Part shown: positions 1-8,005 of the stretch, one piece after another
Position numbering within the stretch: the first letter of the stretch is position 1
Layout: each line of letters opens with the position of its first letter
Source: a virus
IMG/VR virus record: IMGVR_UViG_3300047548_000772
Span: 124,001-188,000 of that record
Strand: one strand, 5' to 3'
Length of the DNA: 64,000 bases
Position numbers and translations under genes: made by a program
Notes under the pieces: generated by a model
Told to the model about the DNA's origin: nothing
Seen by the model: only the letters and a program-made list of their open reading frames with translations
The model's database searches: none

Positions 1-26
1 TTGCCCAAATTGTATAAATGTCCATG

Positions 27-1154
27 TTATCCTCTTTCTGGAAAATAGTCTTGCATTGTACCTTCTCGGTGTAAATCACTAGTTACGCAATGAATCCCGC
101 CATCCCAAAAATAACGGTGCCTAAATGGAACGACGTGCGGAGTAACGCCAAATCTTTCAAGTGCATCAAATACCTGTTTGTTGTAGTTAAACACCATGAC
201 ATTCTTTGGGTCGATGATCAACATGTTTACGTCAAAAACTGTTTCTTCAACATACCCTGTCCAGTGTGATAACCACGATTCAACTGTGTTAATTACGTCA
301 TGATCGTTTTCGAATCCGGGTATCCACCACTTGCCACCGTTTTTTGCTTTTAGTTTTATAAATTCTTCAATGCCTAGCCAACTTTGCCCGGGTAGATATA
401 CAACTTCCCAGCCTGGATAAGTGTCTGCATACGTTGGTACATCGTATAAACTTATAATCAAGCCGGGTGTAACTGGACAATATGTGCCATCACTGTGTCC
501 GCCGGTGTTTACAACGTGATTTCTGTAGTCAGTGAATTCGTTGGTAACAATCGACAATCGTTTGTTTAAGTCTTGATTGTAGTTTTCAGTACCCCAATAT
601 AGATCCTTGCCAATTCTTGCACACTTTGCGGTGTCGGCAAACAATCTGCCAGAGTGTACAGTATTGCCGTTGGCTTTGATGTAATCGAGAATATGATCGT
701 ATTCGCTGCGATGAAGTTGTGTGTTGCCAAAATCGAATACTTCTTTACATTCTTTTTGTATTGCTGCTGGTAGTTGATTAAACTCTTCCCAACTGTTACA
801 GTCTGGCCAGCTAGGATCTGCAATGTCAGTGTAAGATGTTCTTAAAAAGTTTGTAGAATAGTATTCGTAAAACGTTGTGCCAAACATTCCTGTGTAGTCA
901 CGAGGAGTCATTGGTGGTCGAACATACTGTCCGTTGACAAAAGTCTGTTTGGGTAACTCTGGTCGTAGTACTTCTACACCAAACTCGTGTAGTTTTTTAA
1001 TAATGCCTTGAAAGTCTTCTTCGGTTTCAATGGCAATTTTTTCAAACAATGATCTAACGCTGGGTTTGTTAATCCATGAATAAAATTCAGGAGGGTAACT
1101 ACGTCCAACGACGCAAACTTTTAACGGATCCCAATGTTGATATACTGAAAACAT
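27..1154 (-). CDS. Amidinotransferase (glycine/arginine amidinotransferase-like)
   Basis: 375-residue protein of the amidinotransferase/arginine deiminase-like superfamily, which moves or removes the guanidino group of arginine-type substrates. Visible hallmarks are PRD at residues 84-86, the HSDGTYCPVTPG stretch with His220 and Asp222, and the C-terminal GGIHC motif giving nucleophile candidate Cys356. These match the order of catalytic residues in glycine amidinotransferases. The start at 1154 (TAATG overlap with the upstream gene) is preferred over a longer 410-codon frame. It is last in a five-gene overlapping minus-strand operon headed by baseplate gene gp26. The substrate cannot be told from sequence. 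Host metabolic reprogramming or modification of a phage product are both possible. Confidence 0.8.
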   Translation of the reverse strand: MFSVYQHWDPLKVCVVGRSYPPEFYSWINKPSVRSLFEKIAIETEEDFQGIIKKLHEFGVEVLRPELPKQTFVNGQYVRPPMTPRDYTGMFGTTFYEYYSTNFLRTSYTDIADPSWPDCNSWEEFNQLPAAIQKECKEVFDFGNTQLHRSEYDHILDYIKANGNTVHSGRLFADTAKCARIGKDLYWGTENYNQDLNKRLSIVTNEFTDYRNHVVNTGGHSDGTYCPVTPGLIISLYDVPTYADTYPGWEVVYLPGQSWLGIEEFIKLKAKNGGKWWIPGFENDHDVINTVESWLSHWTGYVEETVFDVNMLIIDPKNVMVFNYNKQVFDALERFGVTPHVVPFRHRYFWDGGIHCVTSDLHREGTMQDYFPERG

Positions 1155-1597
1155 TACGTCATAGGACCGAGTAGTTCGAATCCGTCCATGTCTTGTTTGT
1201 ATAGGTGTGCTTGTTCTAAATATAGATATTTGAATCCACGTTCTTTGTATATTGCACATTCAGCTTTCATAGTTTCAATGCCTAGTCGTAGTCTAGGACG
1301 ATGATAAGTCCAAGCAAACTGCGCACACTCGGCGTTGTGCTCGTCGTAACGTTTAATTAAACTAAAAGCTACTAATTGCTCCTTGTCGTAATACCCAATG
1401 ACGTCAGTCATTGGGTCTGTGTAGCGACTGTGAAACATGGGCATAACACTAGAAAAGTGTTTGTAGATACAATATGTGTGGTAAATGTTATCTAATTGAT
1501 TAAAAACAGTATCTGAAAATTCAGTGATATAACGCCAATCAACGTTTATCTCATAGTTTGTTTTACTTAAATCAATTCTAGCAAACTGGTAACTCAT
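1154..1597 (-). CDS. GNAT-like acyltransferase (putative)
   Basis: 147-residue protein starting at 1597, where ATG overlaps the upstream stop as ATGA. A longer frame to 1651 has no better start. The centre reads like a GNAT core: a strand with GYYDKEQLVAFSLIKRY, then a segment ending GIETMKAECAIYKERGFKYLYL, resembling strand-helix-strand around an acyl-CoA site. The classical Q/RxxGxG/A loop is not clear, so the assignment rests on overall pattern. It is translationally coupled on both sides (TAATG into the amidinotransferase gene), suggesting the two enzymes act together. Confidence 0.45.
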   Translation of the reverse strand: MSYQFARIDLSKTNYEINVDWRYITEFSDTVFNQLDNIYHTYCIYKHFSSVMPMFHSRYTDPMTDVIGYYDKEQLVAFSLIKRYDEHNAECAQFAWTYHRPRLRLGIETMKAECAIYKERGFKYLYLEQAHLYKQDMDGFELLGPMT

Positions 1598-2103
1598 TTG
1601 CGTGGATCCTTGCGATGTTGAAACAGCATTGTTAAGTAGTCTTCGGGCCATGCATCGTAAAATCCTTTGCGAGCCATAATTTCTGCCTTGGCATCTAAAT
1701 CACTTAGACATTGCACAAGTGCTAGAGCATAGGTACCTTGATTCATTGATACTCCGTTGACAATTTCTGGATCGTCGGGGTGGTCTTCTAAAACTAAAAT
1801 ATCCTTGCTTAACAAAAATTCACGGTTAGCAAAATCTAATGCGTTAGAAAATGTTTTGTAATCCCAAGTCTCAGGATCGTAGGCTATAGCGATAACTTCT
1901 CGGTTACCTAGCCCTGTGCGCCAAATGTCTAGCAAGTCACCGATTGGGTTTGTACCAATTCGAACTTCGTAGGTACCTTCCATTCGAGCTTTGCGAGCAT
2001 AAGGACAAGGAGGCCAACCTCCTAATGCTGGATGCGGAACTTCTACAAAGTTTGTGATCCAGTGTAAGATATCTGCTTCTAGTTGTTGCTGTGTAATATT
2101 CAT
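1594..2103 (-). CDS. Conserved-looking unknown protein with WPPCPYA motif
   Basis: 169 residues, not recognised. It starts at 2103 with TAATG overlap to the gp51-like gene and ends in ATGA overlap with the GNAT-like gene. Near the N-terminus is PHPALGGWPPCPYARKA, a compact Trp/Pro/Cys motif that looks functional (metal, redox or substrate binding). The middle is rich in acidic residues (EDHPDDPE). It has no signal peptide or membrane segment. Tight coupling to the two enzyme genes downstream suggests a shared pathway, but no function is assigned. Confidence 0.6.
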   Translation of the reverse strand: MNITQQQLEADILHWITNFVEVPHPALGGWPPCPYARKARMEGTYEVRIGTNPIGDLLDIWRTGLGNREVIAIAYDPETWDYKTFSNALDFANREFLLSKDILVLEDHPDDPEIVNGVSMNQGTYALALVQCLSDLDAKAEIMARKGFYDAWPEDYLTMLFQHRKDPRK

Positions 2104-2393
2104 TAGAAATATGGTAATCCTGTTTTCTTAACAGTTTCTAAATTTTCTTTGATTAAATTGCCAATAACGGTGCGCTCGTTGTAACTTAGATTCATTGCTT
2201 CTTCGTAAGTTATGCCTCCACGCATTGACCAACACATTCTTAATATGTCTGAGCGTATTGAAGTTATTTCTTTGTCGTAACCTGCAACAATCTTTTCAAT
2301 ACGCTCGGCGGTCGCTGTTAGGAGGCGGAACCGAAAAAATTTGTTACATTGAGTGTAAACGGTGTTTCGTATTCTTTTTGACAGCCTTGACAT
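2103..2393 (-). CDS. 51: gp51-like baseplate hub assembly protein (start uncertain, possibly made by frameshift from gp26)
   Basis: Short frame downstream of gp26, in the same order as T4 genes 26 and 51. The C-terminal part (MRGGITYEEAMNLSYNERTVI) looks like the conserved tail of gp51-type hub assembly factors. The only ATG upstream of it (2393) lies 76 nt inside gp26 and has no Shine-Dalgarno sequence; the next Met falls inside the conserved region. The frame is -1 relative to gp26, and a slippery A_AAT_TTT heptamer sits at 2336-2342 in the overlap. Expression as a gp26-gp51 fusion of about 350 residues is therefore plausible. Alternatives are initiation at a non-ATG codon near 2290-2320 or at 2393. 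Confidence 0.6.
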   Translation of the reverse strand: MSRLSKRIRNTVYTQCNKFFRFRLLTATAERIEKIVAGYDKEITSIRSDILRMCWSMRGGITYEEAMNLSYNERTVIGNLIKENLETVKKTGLPYF

Positions 2394-3154
2394 TGAATCT
2401 TAAGCGGTTTAAGTTCAGCAGCATCGCGAAGTTCAATAATACGATCACGCACTCGATTGAATAAATCTCGATCACAATTATTCATAAACTCGCGAATAAA
2501 TTCTGTTTCTACAACATTTTCGTTGCCGGCACGTACTAATCCAATGCTATGTGCAATTGCATCAATAGTCATGCGACTTAGTTTTAAAAATGCTTCGTTG
2601 ATTCGACGCATTTTTTCTTCTTCGCTTAGATCCGCTGTAGGCAACATTTCGATTAGCTTTTGATCTTCGTATTGCGCTAGCGAGTTAGCATTAATTTGAT
2701 CGTATGTTAATGGCTTTAAGAAAATTTCAATATCGCCTTGTTTAATTGATTCAGAGTAATTGCCTACTTGAATTTGCTCCATGACTAAACGAAGATCTAA
2801 ACCAAACGAATTTTCGTGTTGACAGTAAGGGCAATCACTTTCGAAATCCATTTCGTGACCGAAACTAGCAATGCGGATAGCAATTAGTATTGCATCAATG
2901 TCAGTAGCTGGAATCTTCCAAGCATCGCGAATGTTTGGAACGCAACTTTGGATTACACTAACGATAGCAGTACCGTTGAATAATGCATCTGCGGTACGAT
3001 AAGTGATTTCGTCCATTGCAGTCATTGGAAACACAGGTAGCTCGCGGTTCGGCGGCATGTCTAGTGTACCAGGTTCGTAGAAGTTACCGTTTGATGGTAA
3101 CTTGATGTAAATTGCTGGTTGTCTAAAATACTTGCGTAAAGGGTTATTTTGCAT
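2318..3154 (-). CDS. 26: gp26-like baseplate hub subunit / assembly protein
   Basis: 278 residues. The start at 3154 (MQNNPLRKYFRQPAIYIKLPS) follows AGGAAA with good spacing and is preferred over the ATG at 3169. The family signature is the N-terminal KYFRQPAIYIKLPSNG followed by a four-cysteine zinc-type pair: CPYC in the middle and CQGC near the C-terminus. In T4, gp26 and gp51 act in assembly of the baseplate hub. The gene heads the minus-strand operon and diverges from the tape-measure-like gene at 3203. That neighbourhood matches tail assembly chaperones, which usually sit beside the tape measure gene. Confidence 0.75.
   Translation of the reverse strand: MQNNPLRKYFRQPAIYIKLPSNGNFYEPGTLDMPPNRELPVFPMTAMDEITYRTADALFNGTAIVSVIQSCVPNIRDAWKIPATDIDAILIAIRIASFGHEMDFESDCPYCQHENSFGLDLRLVMEQIQVGNYSESIKQGDIEIFLKPLTYDQINANSLAQYEDQKLIEMLPTADLSEEEKMRRINEAFLKLSRMTIDAIAHSIGLVRAGNENVVETEFIREFMNNCDRDLFNRVRDRIIELRDAAELKPLKIQCQGCQKEYETPFTLNVTNFFGSAS
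2336..2342 (-). promoter_or_regulatory. Candidate -1 ribosomal frameshift slippery site
   Basis: On the coding strand gp26 reads ACA AAT TTT TTC, giving A_AAT_TTT in the zero frame, a canonical X_XXY_YYZ heptamer. A -1 slip enters the gp51-like frame as AAA TTT TTT CGG and continues to 2103. The gp26 stop lies 15 nt downstream of the heptamer. A clear stimulatory pseudoknot is not obvious by eye, though the GC-rich CGGTTCCGCC..GACCGCCG stretch just downstream could fold. Confidence 0.5.
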
Positions 3155-3167
3155 GATTTTCCTGACC

Positions 3168-3174
3168 ATAAATA
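3168..3174 (+). promoter_or_regulatory. Late promoter core ATAAATA
   Basis: ATAAATA 28 nt upstream of the tape-measure-like gene start (3203). It matches the T4 late promoter -10 element (TATAAATA) recognised by the gp55-type sigma factor. It lies in the divergent gap with the gp26 operon. Confidence 0.55.
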
Positions 3175-3202
3175 TGTTAAGAGTACTTATTCGGCGTATA
3201 TT

Positions 3203-5719
3203 ATGGCAGATAATTTAACAGATGAGCAGATAGAACTGCTTAGAAGAGCATTAGAAGAATTGCGTAAATCAACAGTTATGAGTGATAAAACTCAGGCTGA
3301 GTTAAATGCTGCTATGAAAAAAGACGCTGGTGCGTTTGAAGATAATACCAAAGCAGTCAATGATAATACGTCAGTTGCTAAGGATTTTGTCAAAGACCTG
3401 TCCGGTTTAGGCAACGAACTTGGTGCAGCGATTGGACAGATTAGAGAAAGCCGTGAGGATTTCCGTAGTTTAAATCCTGCAATCAGAGCAGCAGGTACAA
3501 TTTTTGGTGCTACTGGCAAAGCAATTGGCAGTATGGCCGAAGGTACTGGCGAAGCAGTTCAAGGTCTTGCTGGTTTAAACAAAGGATTTAAAGGCTTTAC
3601 CGCTACGATGGTTGGCGGTGGTCTAATCAAAGCATTTGGTAGCGGATTAAAAAGTGGTAGCGAAGCAGCAGCTAACATGGCAGTTGCTTTTGGCGAGTTT
3701 GCCACAGGCGAATTACAAACTGTTGTTGAAGCATATCGTAAAGTAGGTTCTGCTGGTGCCATTGGCGCTGGCGGTATGAATGAACTTTACGAATCATCGA
3801 ATCAATTAGGCATTGGCCTTCAAGGCATGGCCGAAATTGTATCGCGTAATTCTAAATCGTTGGCCTATGCTGGTGGTAGCACACTTGCTGGACGCAAAGC
3901 TCTAGTAGATTTAACCGCAAATTCTAAAGACTACGAAGATAAACTTTTAGCACTTGGTTACACATTTACTGAAATGCGTGATCAATCGGCTAAGTTCTTA
4001 GAGCGTAATCGCACTCTCGGCACAGTATCAGCAGGAGATCAACGTCGATTAGGCGAAGCTAACAATGCTTATATGATGCAGCTAGATCAACTTGCTAGAA
4101 TAACCGGTAAGAGCCGCGACGAGCTAGCAAAACAACTTGATCAGCAAATGAAAGATGTTCGTTTCCAAGCAACACTAAGAACAATGGAAGCGAAAAATGG
4201 TGTAGAGAATCGAGCAGCCATTGAAAACATTGCAGCTACGATCGGTAAAGAACAAGGTGACTACGCACGTAAAGGCTTTATGGATGCAATGAGTGGTGCT
4301 ATCAACACTCCAGAAGCACAAGCGTTTTTACAAACACTCGATGAAGGTGGTCGCCAAGCAGTACAAGATTTACGCAACGGTGCAATTAAAGACACCGTTG
4401 TAGGTTTTAGAGAAATAACAAAGTCTCAAGCACGTTGGTATGAAGGCAAAGGCGGTGACGAAGTCTTTGGAAGAATTGCCGGAATGGGTAGTGCTATTGA
4501 GCCAATGATTGGCGCACTACAAAAAGCCCGAACACTTGATGACAAATATTATGATGCAATGGGCAAAACAACTGCAGAACAAAATGCTGCTGCTAATGCC
4601 CAAGACAAAGCAACCAAAGACACAGTAGAAGCGCAAAAGAAATTACAGCAAATGGGACAAAAACTCGACGAGATTGTACGTCAAAAAGTGTTACCAACTG
4701 CTGCGTCGTCGATTAAATCTTTTACTACAGCCATTGATGATTTTGTTGATATTGCTTCCAAAGCACTAGGGACTAAAAAACCAACAACCGGTATTGGTGC
4801 TGGCGGCGGCGGAACTGCTCCGGTACAATCATCATCTGCTGCCGAAGACATGGCCTGGGGTGGTACTAATGTAGGTGGTACAGCAGGTGCACCTACACCG
4901 CCTGGCTCACCGGTTGAAGGATCAACCGCACAAGTTCTTAGCACAATTAAAGGCAGAGAATCGGGCGGTAATTATCAAGCACAAGCCAAAGGATCATCTG
5001 CGTCGGGTGCTTACCAGTTTACTGATAGTACATGGCAAGGCCTAACTAAAAAATATGGGTTTGGCACAGAGTTTGCCAAAGCTAAAGATGCACCACCGGA
5101 AGTACAAGATGCAGTGGCATCAAAATATGTCGATGAAATTTTAAAGAAAGCCGGTGGAGATGTTTCGAAGGTTCCAGTTGCGTGGTACACTGGTAATTTA
5201 CAAGGAAAAATGTCAGATGCTGCACTAGCGGCAAACAAAGGACAAACGGCTGCACAATACCAATCAAAATGGATGGCAGACTATACTAAAACAATGGGTG
5301 GAGGTGCAATTGCTGGTGCTACCATTGCGCAAGCACAAGTTCCCCCGCCACCTCAACAAATGACACCAGAACAAGTTGCTGCAATCAAGCAGCAAATGTG
5401 GGAAGGTCGTAAACGTATGGCTGCCAAAGATCCTAATGGTAAAGTTATAACACAATTACCGGGTGAGCCATGGGCTGCTAACGGTGGTGTTTTTTCTGGT
5501 CCTAAAGGTGGGTATTCAGCAACATTACACGGCAACGAAGCAGTAGTACCATTACCAAGCGGCAACGAAATTCCAGTTGACATGGCTGGTATGGGCGATG
5601 TTTTTGACGAACAGTTATCGTTGCTAGAAGATCAAACATCGAGCCTTGAAGAATTATTGCGCACACTAAGACAAGGTGCAGACTTGTCTCAACGTATTTT
5701 ACGAGCATCACAGGCATAA
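3203..5719 (+). CDS. Tape-measure-like protein with lytic transglycosylase domain
   Basis: 838 residues starting at 3203 (MADNLTDEQIELL). Four regions are visible: a hydrophilic helical N-terminus; an Ala/Gly-rich, partly hydrophobic region typical of tape measure proteins (residues about 85-220); long helical middle; and a lysozyme-like transglycosylase domain around 575-690 with GRESGG (candidate catalytic Glu586) and GAYQFTDSTW. The C-terminus carries GGVFSGPKGGYSATLHGNEAVVPLP, a motif common at tape measure ends. It is a paralogue of the next gene, which has the same N- and C-terminal signatures. The likely role is tail length or hub protein plus local peptidoglycan cleavage during DNA injection. 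Exact equivalence to T4 gp29 is inferred. Confidence 0.75.
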   Translation: MADNLTDEQIELLRRALEELRKSTVMSDKTQAELNAAMKKDAGAFEDNTKAVNDNTSVAKDFVKDLSGLGNELGAAIGQIRESREDFRSLNPAIRAAGTIFGATGKAIGSMAEGTGEAVQGLAGLNKGFKGFTATMVGGGLIKAFGSGLKSGSEAAANMAVAFGEFATGELQTVVEAYRKVGSAGAIGAGGMNELYESSNQLGIGLQGMAEIVSRNSKSLAYAGGSTLAGRKALVDLTANSKDYEDKLLALGYTFTEMRDQSAKFLERNRTLGTVSAGDQRRLGEANNAYMMQLDQLARITGKSRDELAKQLDQQMKDVRFQATLRTMEAKNGVENRAAIENIAATIGKEQGDYARKGFMDAMSGAINTPEAQAFLQTLDEGGRQAVQDLRNGAIKDTVVGFREITKSQARWYEGKGGDEVFGRIAGMGSAIEPMIGALQKARTLDDKYYDAMGKTTAEQNAAANAQDKATKDTVEAQKKLQQMGQKLDEIVRQKVLPTAASSIKSFTTAIDDFVDIASKALGTKKPTTGIGAGGGGTAPVQSSSAAEDMAWGGTNVGGTAGAPTPPGSPVEGSTAQVLSTIKGRESGGNYQAQAKGSSASGAYQFTDSTWQGLTKKYGFGTEFAKAKDAPPEVQDAVASKYVDEILKKAGGDVSKVPVAWYTGNLQGKMSDAALAANKGQTAAQYQSKWMADYTKTMGGGAIAGATIAQAQVPPPPQQMTPEQVAAIKQQMWEGRKRMAAKDPNGKVITQLPGEPWAANGGVFSGPKGGYSATLHGNEAVVPLPSGNEIPVDMAGMGDVFDEQLSLLEDQTSSLEELLRTLRQGADLSQRILRASQA

Positions 5720-5722
5720 TCT

Positions 5723-7969
5723 ATGAGTGTAAATCAACTTGAAGATTCGATTGAGTTACTAACAAAAACTCTTAACGAGCGTCGAAAGCAAGGCTTGATT
5801 AGCCAAAAAACCTATAACGAATTGCTCAAACGTATTACTCAGAACACAAGTGCAGTTGACGACAATACAAATCAAGTTAGTAAAACCTCAAGTAATGTAA
5901 AGAAGGTTGCAAAAATTGCTGGCAATTTTGCTGCAAGCACAGTTCGTGCGTCCGAATCAATTAGAAAAAATCGTGAAGATTTTACAAGTTTAAATCCTGC
6001 AATCAAAGTCACTGCTAAAGCTGCTGAGTTAGCTGGTAGTACTACTGGTAAGTTAATATCAACTATTGGCGATGCGGTTAATGCATTTTCACTATTTGGC
6101 GGACCAATTACTAAGATAATAGGTACTGTCGGTGGCATTGGCATGAACATGCTTGGCAACTTTATGGAAAACAATTCCAAGAAAGTTGCAGCACTAGGAC
6201 AGGCATTTGGATCTTTTGCACTTCAAGAGTTACAAAATGTAGTTTCTGCGTATCGAACCATTGGTTCTGTTGGCGCCACAACTGCACAAGGTATGACAGG
6301 AACTTACGACGATGCAATCCGTGCAGGCATGTCGATTACCGAATACTCGCAATTGATTGCTAAGGAAGGTGAAAACCTTTCTGGCTTTGCTGGTAGTACA
6401 ACAGCAGGTGCAGAAGCATTAGGGCGAGTTAGTCAAGCAAACGAAGGCTACAAAAAAGAATATTTGGCGCTAGGATACACGTTTGCTGAACAGCAAGAAT
6501 ATACAGCAGAATACCTAAAGCGCAACCGTGTAACTACAGGCACAAATATCAGCGATACTCAACGACTTGCCGAAGGCTCTCGTGAGTATATGGACATGCT
6601 TGATGAAATTTCTCGACTAACAGGCAAGAGTCGCAGTGAAACAGCACGAGCATTAGAAAAACAAGAAAGTAATTTACGTTTCCAAGCATCATTGAGATTG
6701 GCAACTAAGCGCACAGGCGATGAAAAGGTTGCTAACAGTATGCGTAAAATGGCTGAGGGAATTGAAGCGTTTGGTAGCGAAAGTCTATCGCAAGGATTTA
6801 TGGATATGACCAGTGGCCTGGGTACTAAGGCTGCACGTGATTTTAACCTTGCTACCGGCGGCGAAGGTCAGAAGATTGCTGAAATGGTAAAGAGTGGTGA
6901 AATCGATCACGCCAAGGGCTTAGAAATGGTTCAGGCTGCTGTTCGTCGTAGATGGAAACAAGTAGGCGGCGATAACTTTGCAATGAAGGTGGCTAAAACC
7001 GGCACAGCCATGGACGATGCATTACCTGGCATGGCCCGTATGGTACAGGCACAAGATATTACTGCTGAAAGTTTAGAAAATCTCAAGAAAGAACAGCAAG
7101 ACACTAAAAAAGCCAAAGACCAAGAAACTAAAAATATAATTTCTGCACAAGAAGTAATGCGCAGCATGGCCATTGACATGGATAAAATTGTCAAGGAAAA
7201 AGTATTTCCACTGGCTACTACTGCTGTTGATAGTTTAACTGATGTATTTGTGTCATTTGTTGATAAAGCGTCTGATACACTAGGACTTAAAAAAGTTGAA
7301 CGTGTTAAAAAACCTGCTGCTGGTGCAGCACCGGCTGTTGAGGGTGTTCCTGGTCCTGCAGTAGACAGGTCTGGAGTTAAGCCCGGCGAAGGACTAACAG
7401 GCAAGTCATTAAATGGGGTACAACCATCACTAGCACAAAGAATAGAACAAGTTGCACGAGAGTTTAAAGTTAAAACAGGCAGAGATGTAAACGTTACTTC
7501 TGCTGTGCGTACACCAGAAGAACAAGCAAAACTTTACGCCGACTATCAAGCAGGCAGATCAAAATATCCCGTTGCTCCGCCGGGTCGCAGCAAACACGAT
7601 CAAGGTTTGGCCATTGACGTTGATTCGCAAATTGCTAATCAACTTGATAACATGGGATTATTAGCCAAATACGGATTAGGACGTCCAGTGCCCCGAGATC
7701 CAGTTCATATTGAAGTTGTTAGTGCAGCAACGGGTGGAGCATTCTCGGGTCCGAAATCAGGCTATCCAGCAGTATTACATGGCAACGAAGCAGTAGTTCC
7801 GCTACCAGATGGAAATCAAATACCTGTAGAACCAACTGGCATGACTGAAACTTCCGAAAGTCAAATCAAAGCAATTCGTCGTCAAAATCAAATTATTGCC
7901 GAAATAATTGCTGCGGCTAGAAGTAATAATGACGCAAACAAGAGATTACTAAGCCTTAAGGCGTCCTGA
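5723..7969 (+). CDS. Second tape-measure-like protein with M15 peptidase domain
   Basis: 748 residues, starting 4 nt after the preceding stop. The N-terminal half parallels the previous protein (NREDFTSLNPAIK here, SREDFRSLNPAIR there), as does the C-terminal GGAFSGPKSGYPAVLHGNEAVVPLP motif. Between them, residues about 570-670 form a D,D-carboxypeptidase/endopeptidase of the M15 type: SKHDQGLAIDVD with His625 and Asp632, then DPVHIE with His662, the zinc ligands. It would cut peptidoglycan cross-links or stems, whereas its neighbour cuts glycan strands. It probably arose by tandem duplication with exchange of the hydrolase domain. Confidence 0.75.
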   Translation: MSVNQLEDSIELLTKTLNERRKQGLISQKTYNELLKRITQNTSAVDDNTNQVSKTSSNVKKVAKIAGNFAASTVRASESIRKNREDFTSLNPAIKVTAKAAELAGSTTGKLISTIGDAVNAFSLFGGPITKIIGTVGGIGMNMLGNFMENNSKKVAALGQAFGSFALQELQNVVSAYRTIGSVGATTAQGMTGTYDDAIRAGMSITEYSQLIAKEGENLSGFAGSTTAGAEALGRVSQANEGYKKEYLALGYTFAEQQEYTAEYLKRNRVTTGTNISDTQRLAEGSREYMDMLDEISRLTGKSRSETARALEKQESNLRFQASLRLATKRTGDEKVANSMRKMAEGIEAFGSESLSQGFMDMTSGLGTKAARDFNLATGGEGQKIAEMVKSGEIDHAKGLEMVQAAVRRRWKQVGGDNFAMKVAKTGTAMDDALPGMARMVQAQDITAESLENLKKEQQDTKKAKDQETKNIISAQEVMRSMAIDMDKIVKEKVFPLATTAVDSLTDVFVSFVDKASDTLGLKKVERVKKPAAGAAPAVEGVPGPAVDRSGVKPGEGLTGKSLNGVQPSLAQRIEQVAREFKVKTGRDVNVTSAVRTPEEQAKLYADYQAGRSKYPVAPPGRSKHDQGLAIDVDSQIANQLDNMGLLAKYGLGRPVPRDPVHIEVVSAATGGAFSGPKSGYPAVLHGNEAVVPLPDGNQIPVEPTGMTETSESQIKAIRRQNQIIAEIIAAARSNNDANKRLLSLKAS

Positions 7970-7975
7970 TAAATA
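7969..7975 (+). promoter_or_regulatory. Late promoter core ATAAATA
   Basis: GATAAATATTCGC just after the second tape-measure-like gene and 30 nt before the portal start. The core equals the T4-type late -10 element. The same context recurs at 44475. Confidence 0.55.
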
Positions 7976-8005
7976 TTCGCAACTTAAATCAAAAGGTGTC
8001 CTTAT

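Noticed and set aside
566-823. 85-codon plus-strand frame opposite the amidinotransferase
   Set aside because: No ribosome site, and it lies wholly within a well-supported gene on the other strand.
2103-2393. gp51 as a pseudogene cut off by the gp26 overlap
   Set aside because: The conserved C-terminal region is intact and the frame is open through a canonical slippery site. Expression by frameshift or non-ATG start is more likely than decay.
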